The notes beneath the pieces were generated by a model that saw nothing but the letters and a program-made list of their open reading frames with translations, did not search any database and was not told where the DNA came from. A program made the translations under genes and the position numbers. Positions 1 to 7,723 of a stretch of DNA of 35,298 nucleotides are shown here, in pieces. Every line of letters starts with the position of its first letter. The first letter of the stretch is position 1. The stretch spans positions 1 through 35,298 of the forward strand of contig CALDWI010000014.1 in assembly GCA_937923795.1 (NCBI GenBank), read 5' to 3'. This DNA is from an uncultured Collinsella sp. GTDB taxonomy: Bacteria > Actinomycetota > Coriobacteriia > Coriobacteriales > Coriobacteriaceae.

Positions 1-26
1 ACCGAGCCGTACGCTTGAACTGAGAA

Positions 27-55
27 GGGGGAGGCCTCGCGGCCTCCCCCTTTTT
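27..55 (+). terminator. Rho-independent terminator of the gene upstream of the window
   Basis: A perfect 10-bp stem (27-36 with 41-50) closes a TCGC tetraloop and is followed by five T. It must end a gene lying mostly outside the window, whose last codons may be the in-frame stretch ending at the TGA at 16-18. In actinobacteria rpsA often precedes coaE, so rpsA is a reasonable guess, but too little of the gene is visible to call it. Confidence 0.9.
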
Positions 56-123
56 GCGTTTGATAGAGAGCTGTAATACAAGAACTCGCCTTCGTTTGGC
101 TTGTCTTACTGTTTGGCTGTATT

Positions 124-154
124 TTGAGTCCTTCTTTTGTATTTGCGCGATAAT
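124..154 (+). promoter_or_regulatory. Possible promoter for coaE
   Basis: The stretch between the terminator and coaE is AT-richer than its surroundings. It contains a -35-like TTGAGT (124-129) and a -10-like GATAAT (149-154) with a 19-bp spacer. The spacer is long and the match partial. A promoter is expected here because a strong terminator lies just upstream, but the exact boxes are uncertain. Confidence 0.3.
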
Positions 155-182
155 AACTCCCATTGGCGTTAGGGAGGACTTG

Positions 183-824
183 ATGTTTACCGTTTTTGTC
201 TTGGGCAATATTGCTTCGGGAAAGTCGACTGCCTGCCGCTACCTCGAATCTCATGGCGCCATGCTTATCGATCTTGATGAGCTTGCCAAATCGCTGTATG
301 TGCCGGGCTCCGATATCGTCAATGCCCTCGCCGAAGAATTCGGTTGGGACATTCTGGACGGGGAGGGCGGCATTCGTCGCAATGTCCTCGCTGCTCGAGC
401 TTTCGCCTCTCCTGATACAGTTGCGCGGCTCAACGACATCGTTCATCCGGTTCTCATCGAACAGCTGTCACTGAGGATTCTTGATCCGGTTTGCTGCACG
501 GTTTCATCCCCCCGTTATCCCTTTGCGGTTGTCGAGGTTTCTGCCCCGACTGGTTTTGAGGATGCTTTTGGCCTGGCTGATGAAATTCTGGTTATCAGCG
601 CTCCTTTAGCAGTTCGTCGCGAGCGTGCCATTCATCGTGGTATGGAGTCCTCTGATTTTGATGCGCGCTCTGCATGCCAACCTGATGAGGCTTCGCTTTG
701 CAATCTCGCTACGACGGTAATCGATAATGAGGCAGGCGATAACTCGCTCTTTGAACAACTGGACGCATGGCTTGCGCGTCATGGCTTCGGGGATGTAGTG
801 GATAGGGAGGAGACCGATGCCTAA
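183..824 (+). CDS. coaE: Dephospho-CoA kinase
   Basis: This 213-residue protein should phosphorylate dephospho-CoA at the ribose 3'-hydroxyl, the last step of coenzyme A synthesis in the cytoplasm. The N-terminus carries a P-loop (GNIASGKST, residues 8-16), then the IDLDELA segment (Asp30 and Asp32) typical of CoaE, and an HPVL motif in the middle. The start at 183 was chosen because AGGGAGG at 171-177 is well spaced; the open frame runs further upstream to 54, but with no ribosome site. Length fits the family (about 200). The lid region, around ARSACQPDE, is divergent. The stop overlaps the next start by 8 nt, so the two genes are probably co-transcribed. Placement before uvrB resembles the rpsA-coaE-uvrB order of other actinobacteria. 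Confidence 0.92.
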   Translation: MFTVFVLGNIASGKSTACRYLESHGAMLIDLDELAKSLYVPGSDIVNALAEEFGWDILDGEGGIRRNVLAARAFASPDTVARLNDIVHPVLIEQLSLRILDPVCCTVSSPRYPFAVVEVSAPTGFEDAFGLADEILVISAPLAVRRERAIHRGMESSDFDARSACQPDEASLCNLATTVIDNEAGDNSLFEQLDAWLARHGFGDVVDREETDA

Positions 825-1398
825 GACACGTTTCTTTACGTGGTATCGCGTGGCGCCACTTGCCGTTATGCTCGTCTTCGGCCTTATTTCGCTCGTCTAC
901 TCGTATGCTCCCGCCGCCTTCTTTAAGCCTTTGTATCCAATTGACTACGAGGCGTACGTAAAGCAATCGAGCATTTCGCACAATCTTGATCCGTATCTGG
1001 TGTGTGCCGTCATAAAGTCGGAATCGAATTGGGATCCCGAGGCCGAGTCGAATCAGGGTGCTCAGGGATTGATGCAGCTGATGCCCGAGACTGCCCAGGA
1101 TATGATTGCCAAGGGCCTTGTCGATGGTGGGGAGTTTTCGGCCGACAACCTTAACGATCCGGCTACGAATATCGAGTTTGGCTGCGCATACCTCTCGTAT
1201 CTTTTAACCTATTTCAACGGGTCGACTGACAGTGCCATTGCCGCCTATAACGCCGGCATGGGCAATGTCGACGGATGGGCGCAGCAGAGCACGTCGCTTC
1301 ATAATGCAATCACCTTTCCCGAGACGCAGGCGTATCTGATTCGTGTCAATAATGCCTGGGTTCGCTACAAGACTCTCTATCCCGATCGGTTCGTATAG
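817..1398 (+). CDS. Membrane-anchored lytic transglycosylase (SLT family)
   Basis: This 193-residue protein is predicted to cleave peptidoglycan glycan strands outside the membrane. Residues about 11-31 form one hydrophobic N-terminal anchor. The rest is a compact SLT (Slt70/MltE-like) domain with the ES motif holding the likely catalytic Glu69 (KSES, 67-70), GLMQLMP (84-90) and AYNAG (143-147). There are no LysM or other binding modules. The ATG at 817 follows AGGGAGG (804-810) and overlaps the coaE stop. It is encoded between coaE and uvrB with no terminator on either side, so read-through into uvrB is likely. Family assignment is firm; the physiological role (turnover, or making room for an envelope machine) cannot be told from sequence. 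Confidence 0.9.
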   Translation: MPKTRFFTWYRVAPLAVMLVFGLISLVYSYAPAAFFKPLYPIDYEAYVKQSSISHNLDPYLVCAVIKSESNWDPEAESNQGAQGLMQLMPETAQDMIAKGLVDGGEFSADNLNDPATNIEFGCAYLSYLLTYFNGSTDSAIAAYNAGMGNVDGWAQQSTSLHNAITFPETQAYLIRVNNAWVRYKTLYPDRFV

Positions 1399-1449
1399 GA
1401 CTATGCCTGCCGCCTGCGTATACTGCAGATATATGAGTTAGGAGTATCC

Positions 1450-3690
1450 ATGGCGGAATTTGAAGTTGAGCGTGTTGGAGGGGAGCTCAAACGTTTTGGC
1501 GTTGAGGGCTCTGAGGTGCCGTTTAAGGTCGTGTCTCCATACGAGCCCGCTGGTTCCCAGCCTAAGGCCATTGAGTCGCTTGTGCAGGGTGTGAGGGACG
1601 GAGATCGCTATCAGGTTTTGCTGGGCGTGACTGGTTCGGGCAAGACTTTCACGATGGCTAAGACTATTGAGGCCCTGGGGAAGCCGACGCTGGTCATGGC
1701 TCCCAATAAAACGCTTGCCGCTCAGCTCGCGAGCGAGCTCAAGGAATTCTTCCCTGACAACGCCGTGGTCTATTTTGTGTCGTACTACGATTACTATCAA
1801 CCCGAAGCGTATGTGCCGCAAAGCGATACGTATATCGAGAAGGATTCCTCGATTAACGAAGAGGTCGAGATGCTGCGACATCAGGCGACTGCATCGCTGC
1901 TATCTCGACGCGATGTGATCGTCGTCGCATCGGTCTCGTGTATCTATGGCATTGGCTCTCCCGAGGACTATGCGGGCCTAGCTCCGAACGTCGACAAGAA
2001 GGTGCCGCTCGAGCGCGATGACTTTATCCATGCACTTATCGACATTCAATATGATCGCAATGACTATGATTTGGCACGTGGCACCTTCCGCGTGCGCGGC
2101 GATGTCGTCGACGTATATCCGCCCTATGCCGAGCATCCGTTGCGGTTTGAGTTCTTTGGCGACGAGGTCGAGCTGATTGCCGAGATCGACGAGGTCACCG
2201 GGGAGATGCTGCGTGAGTACGAGGCCATTCCCGTGTGGCCGGCCTCGCACTACGTGACTGAGAAGCCTAAGGTCAAAGCGGCTCTGAAATCAATCAGCGA
2301 AGAGTGCGAGAAGCGTGTGGCCGAGCTCAAGGCGACTGATAAGCTGCTCGAGGCGCAGCGTCTGCAGCAGCGCACCGACTATGATCTCGAGATGCTCGAG
2401 ACCATGGGTTTTTGTAACGGCATCGAGAACTACTCGCGTCATCTGGACGGTCGAAAACCGGGCGAGCCGCCGTTTACCCTGATCGATTACTTTCCTAAGG
2501 ACATGCTCTGTATCATCGACGAGAGTCATGTAACGGTGCCGCAGATCCGCGGCATGCACGAAGGCGACCGCTCGCGTAAGGTGACGCTGGTGGAGCATGG
2601 TTTTCGTCTGCCTTCGGCACTCGATAACCGCCCGCTTCGCTTCGATGAGTTTGAGGCGAGGATTCCCCAGTTTATCTACGTTTCGGCCACGCCGGGCGAT
2701 TACGAGCTGCGGGTTAGCCAGAACGACGTTGAGCAGATTATTCGTCCGACCGGCCTGCTCGACCCCAAGATCGATGTGCGTCCGGTTCGTGGGCAGATTG
2801 ACGATCTTGAGGACGAGATTCGCGAGCGCGTTGCCCGCAAGGAGCGCGTGCTGGTGACCACGCTCACCAAGCGCATGGCTGAGGACCTGACCGACCATCT
2901 GCTTGATGCCGGCATTAAGGTCAATTACATGCACTCCGATACAGCGACGATGGACCGCGTCGAGATCCTGCGAACGCTGCGCGAGGGAAAGATTGATGTT
3001 CTCGTTGGCATCAACCTGCTCCGCGAGGGTCTGGACCTTCCCGAGGTATCACTGGTGGCAATTCTCGACGCCGACAAGGAAGGCTTCTTGCGCAACCGCC
3101 GTTCGCTGATTCAGACGATTGGCCGTGCGGCCCGCAATGCCGACGGCGAGGTCATCATGTATGCAGACGTTGTGACCGATTCGATGAAAGAAGCCATCGA
3201 GGAGACGCAGCGCCGTCGCGAGATTCAGATGGCATATAACGAAGAGCATGGCATTGTGCCCAAGACGGTCCGCAAGGCCATTAACGACATTTCGAGCTTT
3301 ATTGCCGAGGCCGAAAAGACTGTGGGCTCGAAGGGACGCTCGAAGGGCGACTCTCTGGGTCACGGTGCGTTCTATACACCCGACGAAAACGGCGAGGGCG
3401 CCGCGCCGGAGACGGTGGCACCCGAGCAGACGCTTGCCGAGCAGCTGGAAGGGCTACCGCATGACGAGCTCGTGCGGATCGTCGAGACCATGGAGGAAGA
3501 CATGCGTAATGCTTCCGCCGCCATGGACTTTGAGGAGGCGGCACGTCTGCGCGATGCCGTCGTTCAGATTAGGGCGATGCTCGAGGGTGCGACTGAGGAC
3601 GAGACGATTGAGCGCTTACGTTCGCAGGCCCGCAAGGGTTCCACTTTCGCATCGGGCAGAAAACGCCAGGGTGCACGGTTTAAGAAATAA
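1450..3690 (+). CDS. uvrB: Excinuclease ABC subunit B
   Basis: UvrB is the damage-verifying helicase-like subunit of nucleotide excision repair. It is loaded by UvrA and then recruits UvrC. The 746-residue sequence shows Walker A GVTGSGKT (59-66), the beta-hairpin segment YYDYYQPEAYVP (112-123) that clamps the DNA strand, a DESH box (357-360), C-terminal helicase motifs ending near QTIGRAARN, and a C-terminal UVR domain (about 667-705) that contacts UvrC. It is longer than E. coli UvrB (673), mainly because of a Gly/Glu-rich linker before the UVR domain. ATG at 1450 follows TTAGGAG (1438-1444). A TATACT at 1419-1424 could be a local -10. No LexA box is visible upstream, unlike uvrA. Confidence 0.98.
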   Translation: MAEFEVERVGGELKRFGVEGSEVPFKVVSPYEPAGSQPKAIESLVQGVRDGDRYQVLLGVTGSGKTFTMAKTIEALGKPTLVMAPNKTLAAQLASELKEFFPDNAVVYFVSYYDYYQPEAYVPQSDTYIEKDSSINEEVEMLRHQATASLLSRRDVIVVASVSCIYGIGSPEDYAGLAPNVDKKVPLERDDFIHALIDIQYDRNDYDLARGTFRVRGDVVDVYPPYAEHPLRFEFFGDEVELIAEIDEVTGEMLREYEAIPVWPASHYVTEKPKVKAALKSISEECEKRVAELKATDKLLEAQRLQQRTDYDLEMLETMGFCNGIENYSRHLDGRKPGEPPFTLIDYFPKDMLCIIDESHVTVPQIRGMHEGDRSRKVTLVEHGFRLPSALDNRPLRFDEFEARIPQFIYVSATPGDYELRVSQNDVEQIIRPTGLLDPKIDVRPVRGQIDDLEDEIRERVARKERVLVTTLTKRMAEDLTDHLLDAGIKVNYMHSDTATMDRVEILRTLREGKIDVLVGINLLREGLDLPEVSLVAILDADKEGFLRNRRSLIQTIGRAARNADGEVIMYADVVTDSMKEAIEETQRRREIQMAYNEEHGIVPKTVRKAINDISSFIAEAEKTVGSKGRSKGDSLGHGAFYTPDENGEGAAPETVAPEQTLAEQLEGLPHDELVRIVETMEEDMRNASAAMDFEEAARLRDAVVQIRAMLEGATEDETIERLRSQARKGSTFASGRKRQGARFKK

Positions 3691-3693
3691 CGA

Positions 3694-3735
3694 ACAGGCC
3701 CCGAGTTCCCTGTGGAGCTCGGGGCCTGTGTCTTT
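3694..3735. terminator. Bidirectional terminator between uvrB and the convergent FAD gene
   Basis: Arms 3694-3709 and 3714-3729 form a stem of about 16 bp (one G-U pair) with a CTGT loop. A short T-rich tail follows on the plus strand, and a T-rich stretch (the complement of AAGAAATAA) follows on the minus strand. It lies exactly between two convergent genes, so it probably serves both. Confidence 0.85.
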
Positions 3736-3755
3736 TGAGCGCTGGAATTCGTGCG

Positions 3756-5396
3756 TTAGAGGTCTGCGATCAGGGCTTCGGCACAACGGACGCCGTCGGT
3801 GGCCGCGCTCATGATGCCGCCGGCATATCCAGCTCCCTCACCACAAGGGTAGAGACCCGGGGTCGACACGGCATGGCACGCTCGGTCTCGGGTGACAGTG
3901 ACCGGTGAGCTCGAACGCGTCTCCACGCCAGTGAGGACCGCATCGGGGCGGTCATAGCCACGCAGTTTCTTACCGAGCAGGGGGATTCCCAAACGAAGCG
4001 ACTCGACGATATGCTGCGGGAGGGCATCGTCGATCGCCGTCCAGGTCACACCAAGTGGATAGGTTGGTTTTACCTTTCCGGATGCCGTGCTGGCGCGTCT
4101 AGCAAGGAAATCTCCGACGAGCTGTGCCGGCGCGTTCCAGTTGGAGCCACCCAGGCGATAGGCGGCTCTCTCGCAGGCGCGCTGGAGCTCAATGCCTGCG
4201 AGCGGATCATCGCCGGGAAGGTCGTCAGGTGTGACGTTGACGAGTAGGGCGGCATTCGCGTTGCGCCCGTCGCGGGCATTGAGGCTGGCACCGTTGACGC
4301 ACAGATGGCCCTGCTCGGAAGAAGCCGCGACAACCTGTCCGCCGGGGCACATACAAAACGAGAACACGCTGCGGCCGTTGGGGAGATGGGCGACAAGCTT
4401 GTAGGGGGCTGCTCCGAGTGCCGGGTGCCCCGCCGAAGGGCCATATTGGGCGCGGTCGATGTCGCGCTGTGGATGCTCGATGCGCACACCCATGGCAAAG
4501 GTCTTTTGCGCGAGGGCAACATTATGTTCTTTGAGAAGCTCGAATACGTCGCGGGCGGAATGGCCGCAGGCGAGAATGAGGTGCTTTGTGGCGATTGTCT
4601 CGCTTGTGGTTTCTTGGGGCGGTTGGACATCGACGCCGGTGATGGCGCCAGATCCATCGGTTCGAATATTGACGAGCTTTGTTCGATAGCGGACGGTTCC
4701 ACCGAGCTGCTCGATGCGTTGAGAAATGTTGGTGACGACGGTGGGGAGGATGTCAGAGCCAATGTGCGGCTTGGCGTCCCACAGGATGTCGCGAGGTGAG
4801 CCAGCTTCGACGAAGGTCTCAAGAATCAGTCGATGGGCAGGATTCTTGGTTCCCGTGTTGAGCTTGCCGTCCGAGAAGGTCCCTGCGCCGCCCAGGCCAA
4901 ATTGGATATTGCTTTCGGGGTCGAGGATACGCTCCTTAAGAAAGAGATCAATCGCTTCTGAGCGGCGAAGTGCGGGGTCGCCGCGCTCGATGAGCAGGGG
5001 TTTAAGGCCCGCTTCGGCAAGGGTCAGGGCGGCGAAGAGACCGGCGCAACCGGCGCCGACAACGACGGGACGCTCCTTGGGTGCATTCGGGACAGGGTTG
5101 GGGAATGAAGGCGCCTCGCCGTCTACCATGCGGATGCGCGAGCGGTCGCGCTCGGCGACGCGGTCGACCACCTCCTGCTCGAGTCGGGAGCTTGTCAGTT
5201 CAACTCGAAAGCTCAAAATAAAATGGACATCTCGCTTTTTACGGGCGTCGATTGACTTGCGATGGAGCTCAATGGCTTTAATCTGGGAATCCTCGCATCG
5301 CAGGGCTCGTTTGACGGCGCGTCTACCAATAGCAAGACAGGCGGTTTCGTCGCCGGCCTCATCGAGTGACGCGTGGACTTGGGTGATTTCAATCAT
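3756..5396 (-). CDS. FAD-dependent dehydrogenase-like protein (COG2509 type)
   Basis: The 546-residue protein has an N-terminal domain of about 105 residues, then a Rossmann FAD-binding motif (VVVGAGCAG, around 111-119). It ends with the GEGAGYAGGI segment that closes the FAD site in this family. It matches the widespread, poorly characterised NAD(FAD)-utilising dehydrogenase group COG2509. Substrate and partner are unknown; no membrane segments or iron-sulfur cysteine motifs are evident. The start at 5396 was chosen for its AAGGAG seven bases upstream on the minus strand; the frame stays open to 5567 but lacks a ribosome site there. It is the last gene of a minus-strand run behind another flavoprotein, with a weak hairpin between them. 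Confidence 0.85.
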   Translation of the reverse strand: MIEITQVHASLDEAGDETACLAIGRRAVKRALRCEDSQIKAIELHRKSIDARKKRDVHFILSFRVELTSSRLEQEVVDRVAERDRSRIRMVDGEAPSFPNPVPNAPKERPVVVGAGCAGLFAALTLAEAGLKPLLIERGDPALRRSEAIDLFLKERILDPESNIQFGLGGAGTFSDGKLNTGTKNPAHRLILETFVEAGSPRDILWDAKPHIGSDILPTVVTNISQRIEQLGGTVRYRTKLVNIRTDGSGAITGVDVQPPQETTSETIATKHLILACGHSARDVFELLKEHNVALAQKTFAMGVRIEHPQRDIDRAQYGPSAGHPALGAAPYKLVAHLPNGRSVFSFCMCPGGQVVAASSEQGHLCVNGASLNARDGRNANAALLVNVTPDDLPGDDPLAGIELQRACERAAYRLGGSNWNAPAQLVGDFLARRASTASGKVKPTYPLGVTWTAIDDALPQHIVESLRLGIPLLGKKLRGYDRPDAVLTGVETRSSSPVTVTRDRACHAVSTPGLYPCGEGAGYAGGIMSAATDGVRCAEALIADL

Positions 5397-5422
5397 CGAG
5401 GTCTCCTTAGATGCAAGAAAGA

Positions 5423-5446
5423 GGCCGCCCGGTGTTCCAGACGGCC
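5423..5446 (-). terminator. Weak intercistronic hairpin (partial terminator) between two flavoprotein genes
   Basis: On the minus strand a 7-bp stem (5446-5440 with 5429-5423, one G-U pair) is followed by a T-rich TCTTTCTT. It sits in the 79-bp gap between the HI0933-type gene and the COG2509-type gene. The stem is modest, so partial termination or attenuation is more likely than a full stop. Confidence 0.4.
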
Positions 5447-5475
5447 CGAATGCGTTTTGATTATAGACTGCGCGG

Positions 5476-6747
5476 CTATAGGCTGCTTGCAGCGCGAATA
5501 CCCGAGATCCAAGCCCACGCAAGGTTGAAACCGCCGCAATCGGCATCGATGTCGAGTGCCTCGCCACAGATGCAAAGTGGGGCGCCTGCCGCGTTGCTCA
5601 CGCAGAGGTCGGGAGCTGAGACGCTCTCGATGGGCACGCCGCCGCGCGTGACCTGGGCCGAACGCTCCTCTGTCGTTCCCTCGACGAGCAGCTTAAAGTG
5701 CTTGAGGATTGAGACCAGATGGATGACGTCGTACGACCCGGGGTGGCACTGTTCGAATGCGGTGCAGACAACGTGAGAGAACTGCGGGGCGAGCATGCCG
5801 TCGAGCCAGCGGGGGTCGCGGGGTGAAAAGCCGCCGAGCAACTCAACTCGCCGGTTAAGCATATCGAGCAACTCGTCTTTAGAGAGGTCGGGGAAAACGT
5901 CGAGCAGGATCGTATCGCCGCGCTGGATACGACGGGAGAGGTTGAAGACAGCGACGCCCGAGATACCGAAGGTTCGAAACAGGACTTCACCGTCTTCGTG
6001 CCAGAGCTCATTATGATTGCGGGCGAGCGTCAAGCGGGCGCGGACGCGCAGGCCATCCAACGTCTTGAGTGCCGCCCGATCGCCGACGACCGTTGCCGAT
6101 ACGGGGCAGAGGATGGGGCGCAGCGAAGTGAGGGGGAGGCGAAACGTATCGGCGATACCGGTGGGGTTGCCACCCGTGGCGATAATTACGGCATGTGCCT
6201 CCAGGGCCTCGTTCTTGCGAGGGACATCGGCGAGCGCTTTCCGAAGCGAGCGGAGCTCCGATTTTCGGTCGTCGTGCTTTTTTGCCTTGAGCGCCCGCGC
6301 TGGACGGTCTATTTGGAGTGCCCAGCCTTCGGAAGCTTTGTGTGCCGAGGCAACGTTGGCTCCGCAGATTAAGGTGATACCCAGGCGGTCGCAAACATTG
6401 AGAAGCGCGTCACGCACCGATTCGGCACGAAGGGAGCGTGGGTACAGCCGGCCGTCCTCAGAGGTTGTCGTGATGCCCAGCGAGGAGAAGAAACCCATAA
6501 GCTCTTGTTCGGGCTGGGGGCCCATAACGGATTCAACGAATGCGGGGTGGTTATACCGCTGTGGATCAATCGATTCGTTGGAGAGGTTGCAGCGGCCGTT
6601 GCCGGTCGCAAGGAGTTTAAGGCCGCAGGCGACATCGCGCTCAACGATGCAGACGCTTTTGCCAGCGCGTGCGGCCGTAATGGCGGCGGCGAGGCCTGAA
6701 GCCCCGCCGCCGATTACCAGGACGTCATAGAAGGCGCTCGTGTTCAC
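5476..6747 (-). CDS. NAD(P)/FAD-dependent oxidoreductase, HI0933/BaiN family
   Basis: This 423-residue flavoprotein opens with a classic dinucleotide-binding motif (VLVIGGGASGLAAA, from residue 9). The hallmark GLKLLATGNGRCNLSN segment of the HI0933 (COG2081) family follows, and the C-terminal FAD-closing stretch GEALDIDADCGGFN is intact. BaiN of Clostridium scindens, from this family, was reported to act in bile-acid 7-dehydroxylation, but homologues are widespread in bacteria that do no such chemistry, so the substrate is open. The start codon is GTG (minus strand, 6747-6745), placed immediately after the TAA of the upstream mrp gene. This implies tight translational coupling. It is adjacent to a second FAD protein, suggesting co-expression. 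Confidence 0.88.
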   Translation of the reverse strand: MNTSAFYDVLVIGGGASGLAAAITAARAGKSVCIVERDVACGLKLLATGNGRCNLSNESIDPQRYNHPAFVESVMGPQPEQELMGFFSSLGITTTSEDGRLYPRSLRAESVRDALLNVCDRLGITLICGANVASAHKASEGWALQIDRPARALKAKKHDDRKSELRSLRKALADVPRKNEALEAHAVIIATGGNPTGIADTFRLPLTSLRPILCPVSATVVGDRAALKTLDGLRVRARLTLARNHNELWHEDGEVLFRTFGISGVAVFNLSRRIQRGDTILLDVFPDLSKDELLDMLNRRVELLGGFSPRDPRWLDGMLAPQFSHVVCTAFEQCHPGSYDVIHLVSILKHFKLLVEGTTEERSAQVTRGGVPIESVSAPDLCVSNAAGAPLCICGEALDIDADCGGFNLAWAWISGIRAASSL

Positions 6748-7578
6748 TTAGGCCTCGTCGGTCTCGTGCGGGGTAATAATCTCGACGGCAGAGACGGCCT
6801 TGGGCAGCATGCCATCGGGCAGCGCGGTCTCGACCTCGCCCTTATCGCAGGCCTCGGCGAGTGACGGATTGATGGGAAGCTGGCCCAAGATTTCGAGGTT
6901 GTAGCGCTCGGCGACTTCGGGGAGCTTGCTCTTACCAAAGACCTCGATCTTCTTGCCGCAGTCGGGGCACTCGATATAGCTCATGTTCTCGACGATGCCC
7001 AGAATGGGGACGTTCATCTTCTCGGCCATGTTGACCGCCTTGGCGACGATCATCGAGACCAGATCCTGCGGGCTCGTGACGATGACGATGCCGTCGACGG
7101 GCAGCGACTGGAAGACGGTGAGCGCGACGTCGCCTGTTCCCGGAGGCATGTCGACCAGCAGGTAGTCGATGGGGCCCCACGAGGTCTCGCTCCAGAACTG
7201 CCTAATGGCGCCTGCGATGACCGGACCGCGCCAAAGGACGGGGTCGGTCTCGTTTTGGAGCAGAAGGTTGGAGCTCATGACCTTGACGCCGTGCTCGGAG
7301 ATTTCGGGCAGCATAAGGTTGCCAAGGGCATGGACGTGGCGTCCGCTCATACCGAACATCTTGGGGATAGAGGGACCGGTGATGTCGGCATCGAGGACGC
7401 CGACCTTGTGGCCGTGACGGGCAAGCTCGGTGGCGATGGCGCCGGTGACAAACGACTTGCCGACACCGCCCTTGCCGGAAAGCACGGCGATGACGCGTTT
7501 GACCTCGGACAGCGTGTTCTCCTCAAATTGCGACGGCGACGTTTGTCCGCCGGCGGCCTGTGCGTGCTCGCAACCCAT
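6748..7578 (-). CDS. mrp: Mrp/ApbC-type P-loop ATPase, Fe-S cluster carrier
   Basis: The 276-residue protein belongs to the Mrp/NBP35 group that carries or delivers iron-sulfur clusters. It shows the deviant Walker A SGKGGVGKS (34-42), VDMPPGTGD (142-150) and the C-terminal CPDC (204-207) that binds a bridging cluster in dimers. The N-terminal DUF59 domain of longer homologues is absent; instead there is a short tail of about 25 residues with Cys3. The ATG at 7578 was chosen because AAGGAG lies seven bases upstream; the frame is open back to 7635 without a ribosome site. It is followed with no gap by the flavoprotein gene. A promoter-like element lies upstream at 7663-7634. Confidence 0.93.
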   Translation of the reverse strand: MGCEHAQAAGGQTSPSQFEENTLSEVKRVIAVLSGKGGVGKSFVTGAIATELARHGHKVGVLDADITGPSIPKMFGMSGRHVHALGNLMLPEISEHGVKVMSSNLLLQNETDPVLWRGPVIAGAIRQFWSETSWGPIDYLLVDMPPGTGDVALTVFQSLPVDGIVIVTSPQDLVSMIVAKAVNMAEKMNVPILGIVENMSYIECPDCGKKIEVFGKSKLPEVAERYNLEILGQLPINPSLAEACDKGEVETALPDGMLPKAVSAVEIITPHETDEA

Positions 7579-7633
7579 GTATGACTCCTTTGTATATGTT
7601 GGGGCCGGGGCCCCGTGATGTGACATGAGCGTC

Positions 7634-7663
7634 ATTGTACCCTCGTTTGCGAGCGGGAGTCAT
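7634..7663 (-). promoter_or_regulatory. Probable promoter for mrp and the two flavoprotein genes
   Basis: On the minus strand ATGACT (7663-7658) and TACAAT (7639-7634) are separated by 18 bp, and the spacer contains the small dyad CTCGTTTGCGAG. This lies in the 145-bp gap between the LTA-synthase-like gene and mrp. No strong terminator of the upstream gene was seen, so this may be an internal promoter. Confidence 0.5.
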
Positions 7664-7723
7664 TTGCGATGCATTTGGGCCGAGCGTGCTTGCAATACGA
7701 TGGGTCCAAGCGAATGGGCGGGC

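Noticed and set aside
1380..1449. LexA box before uvrB
   Set aside because: GTTCG occurs at 1389-1393, but the matching CGAAC half is absent at the required spacing.
5476..6747. Bile-acid reductase (BaiN) function for the HI0933-family flavoprotein
   Set aside because: The family is broad and present in many bacteria without bile-acid chemistry, and no other bai-type gene is nearby.
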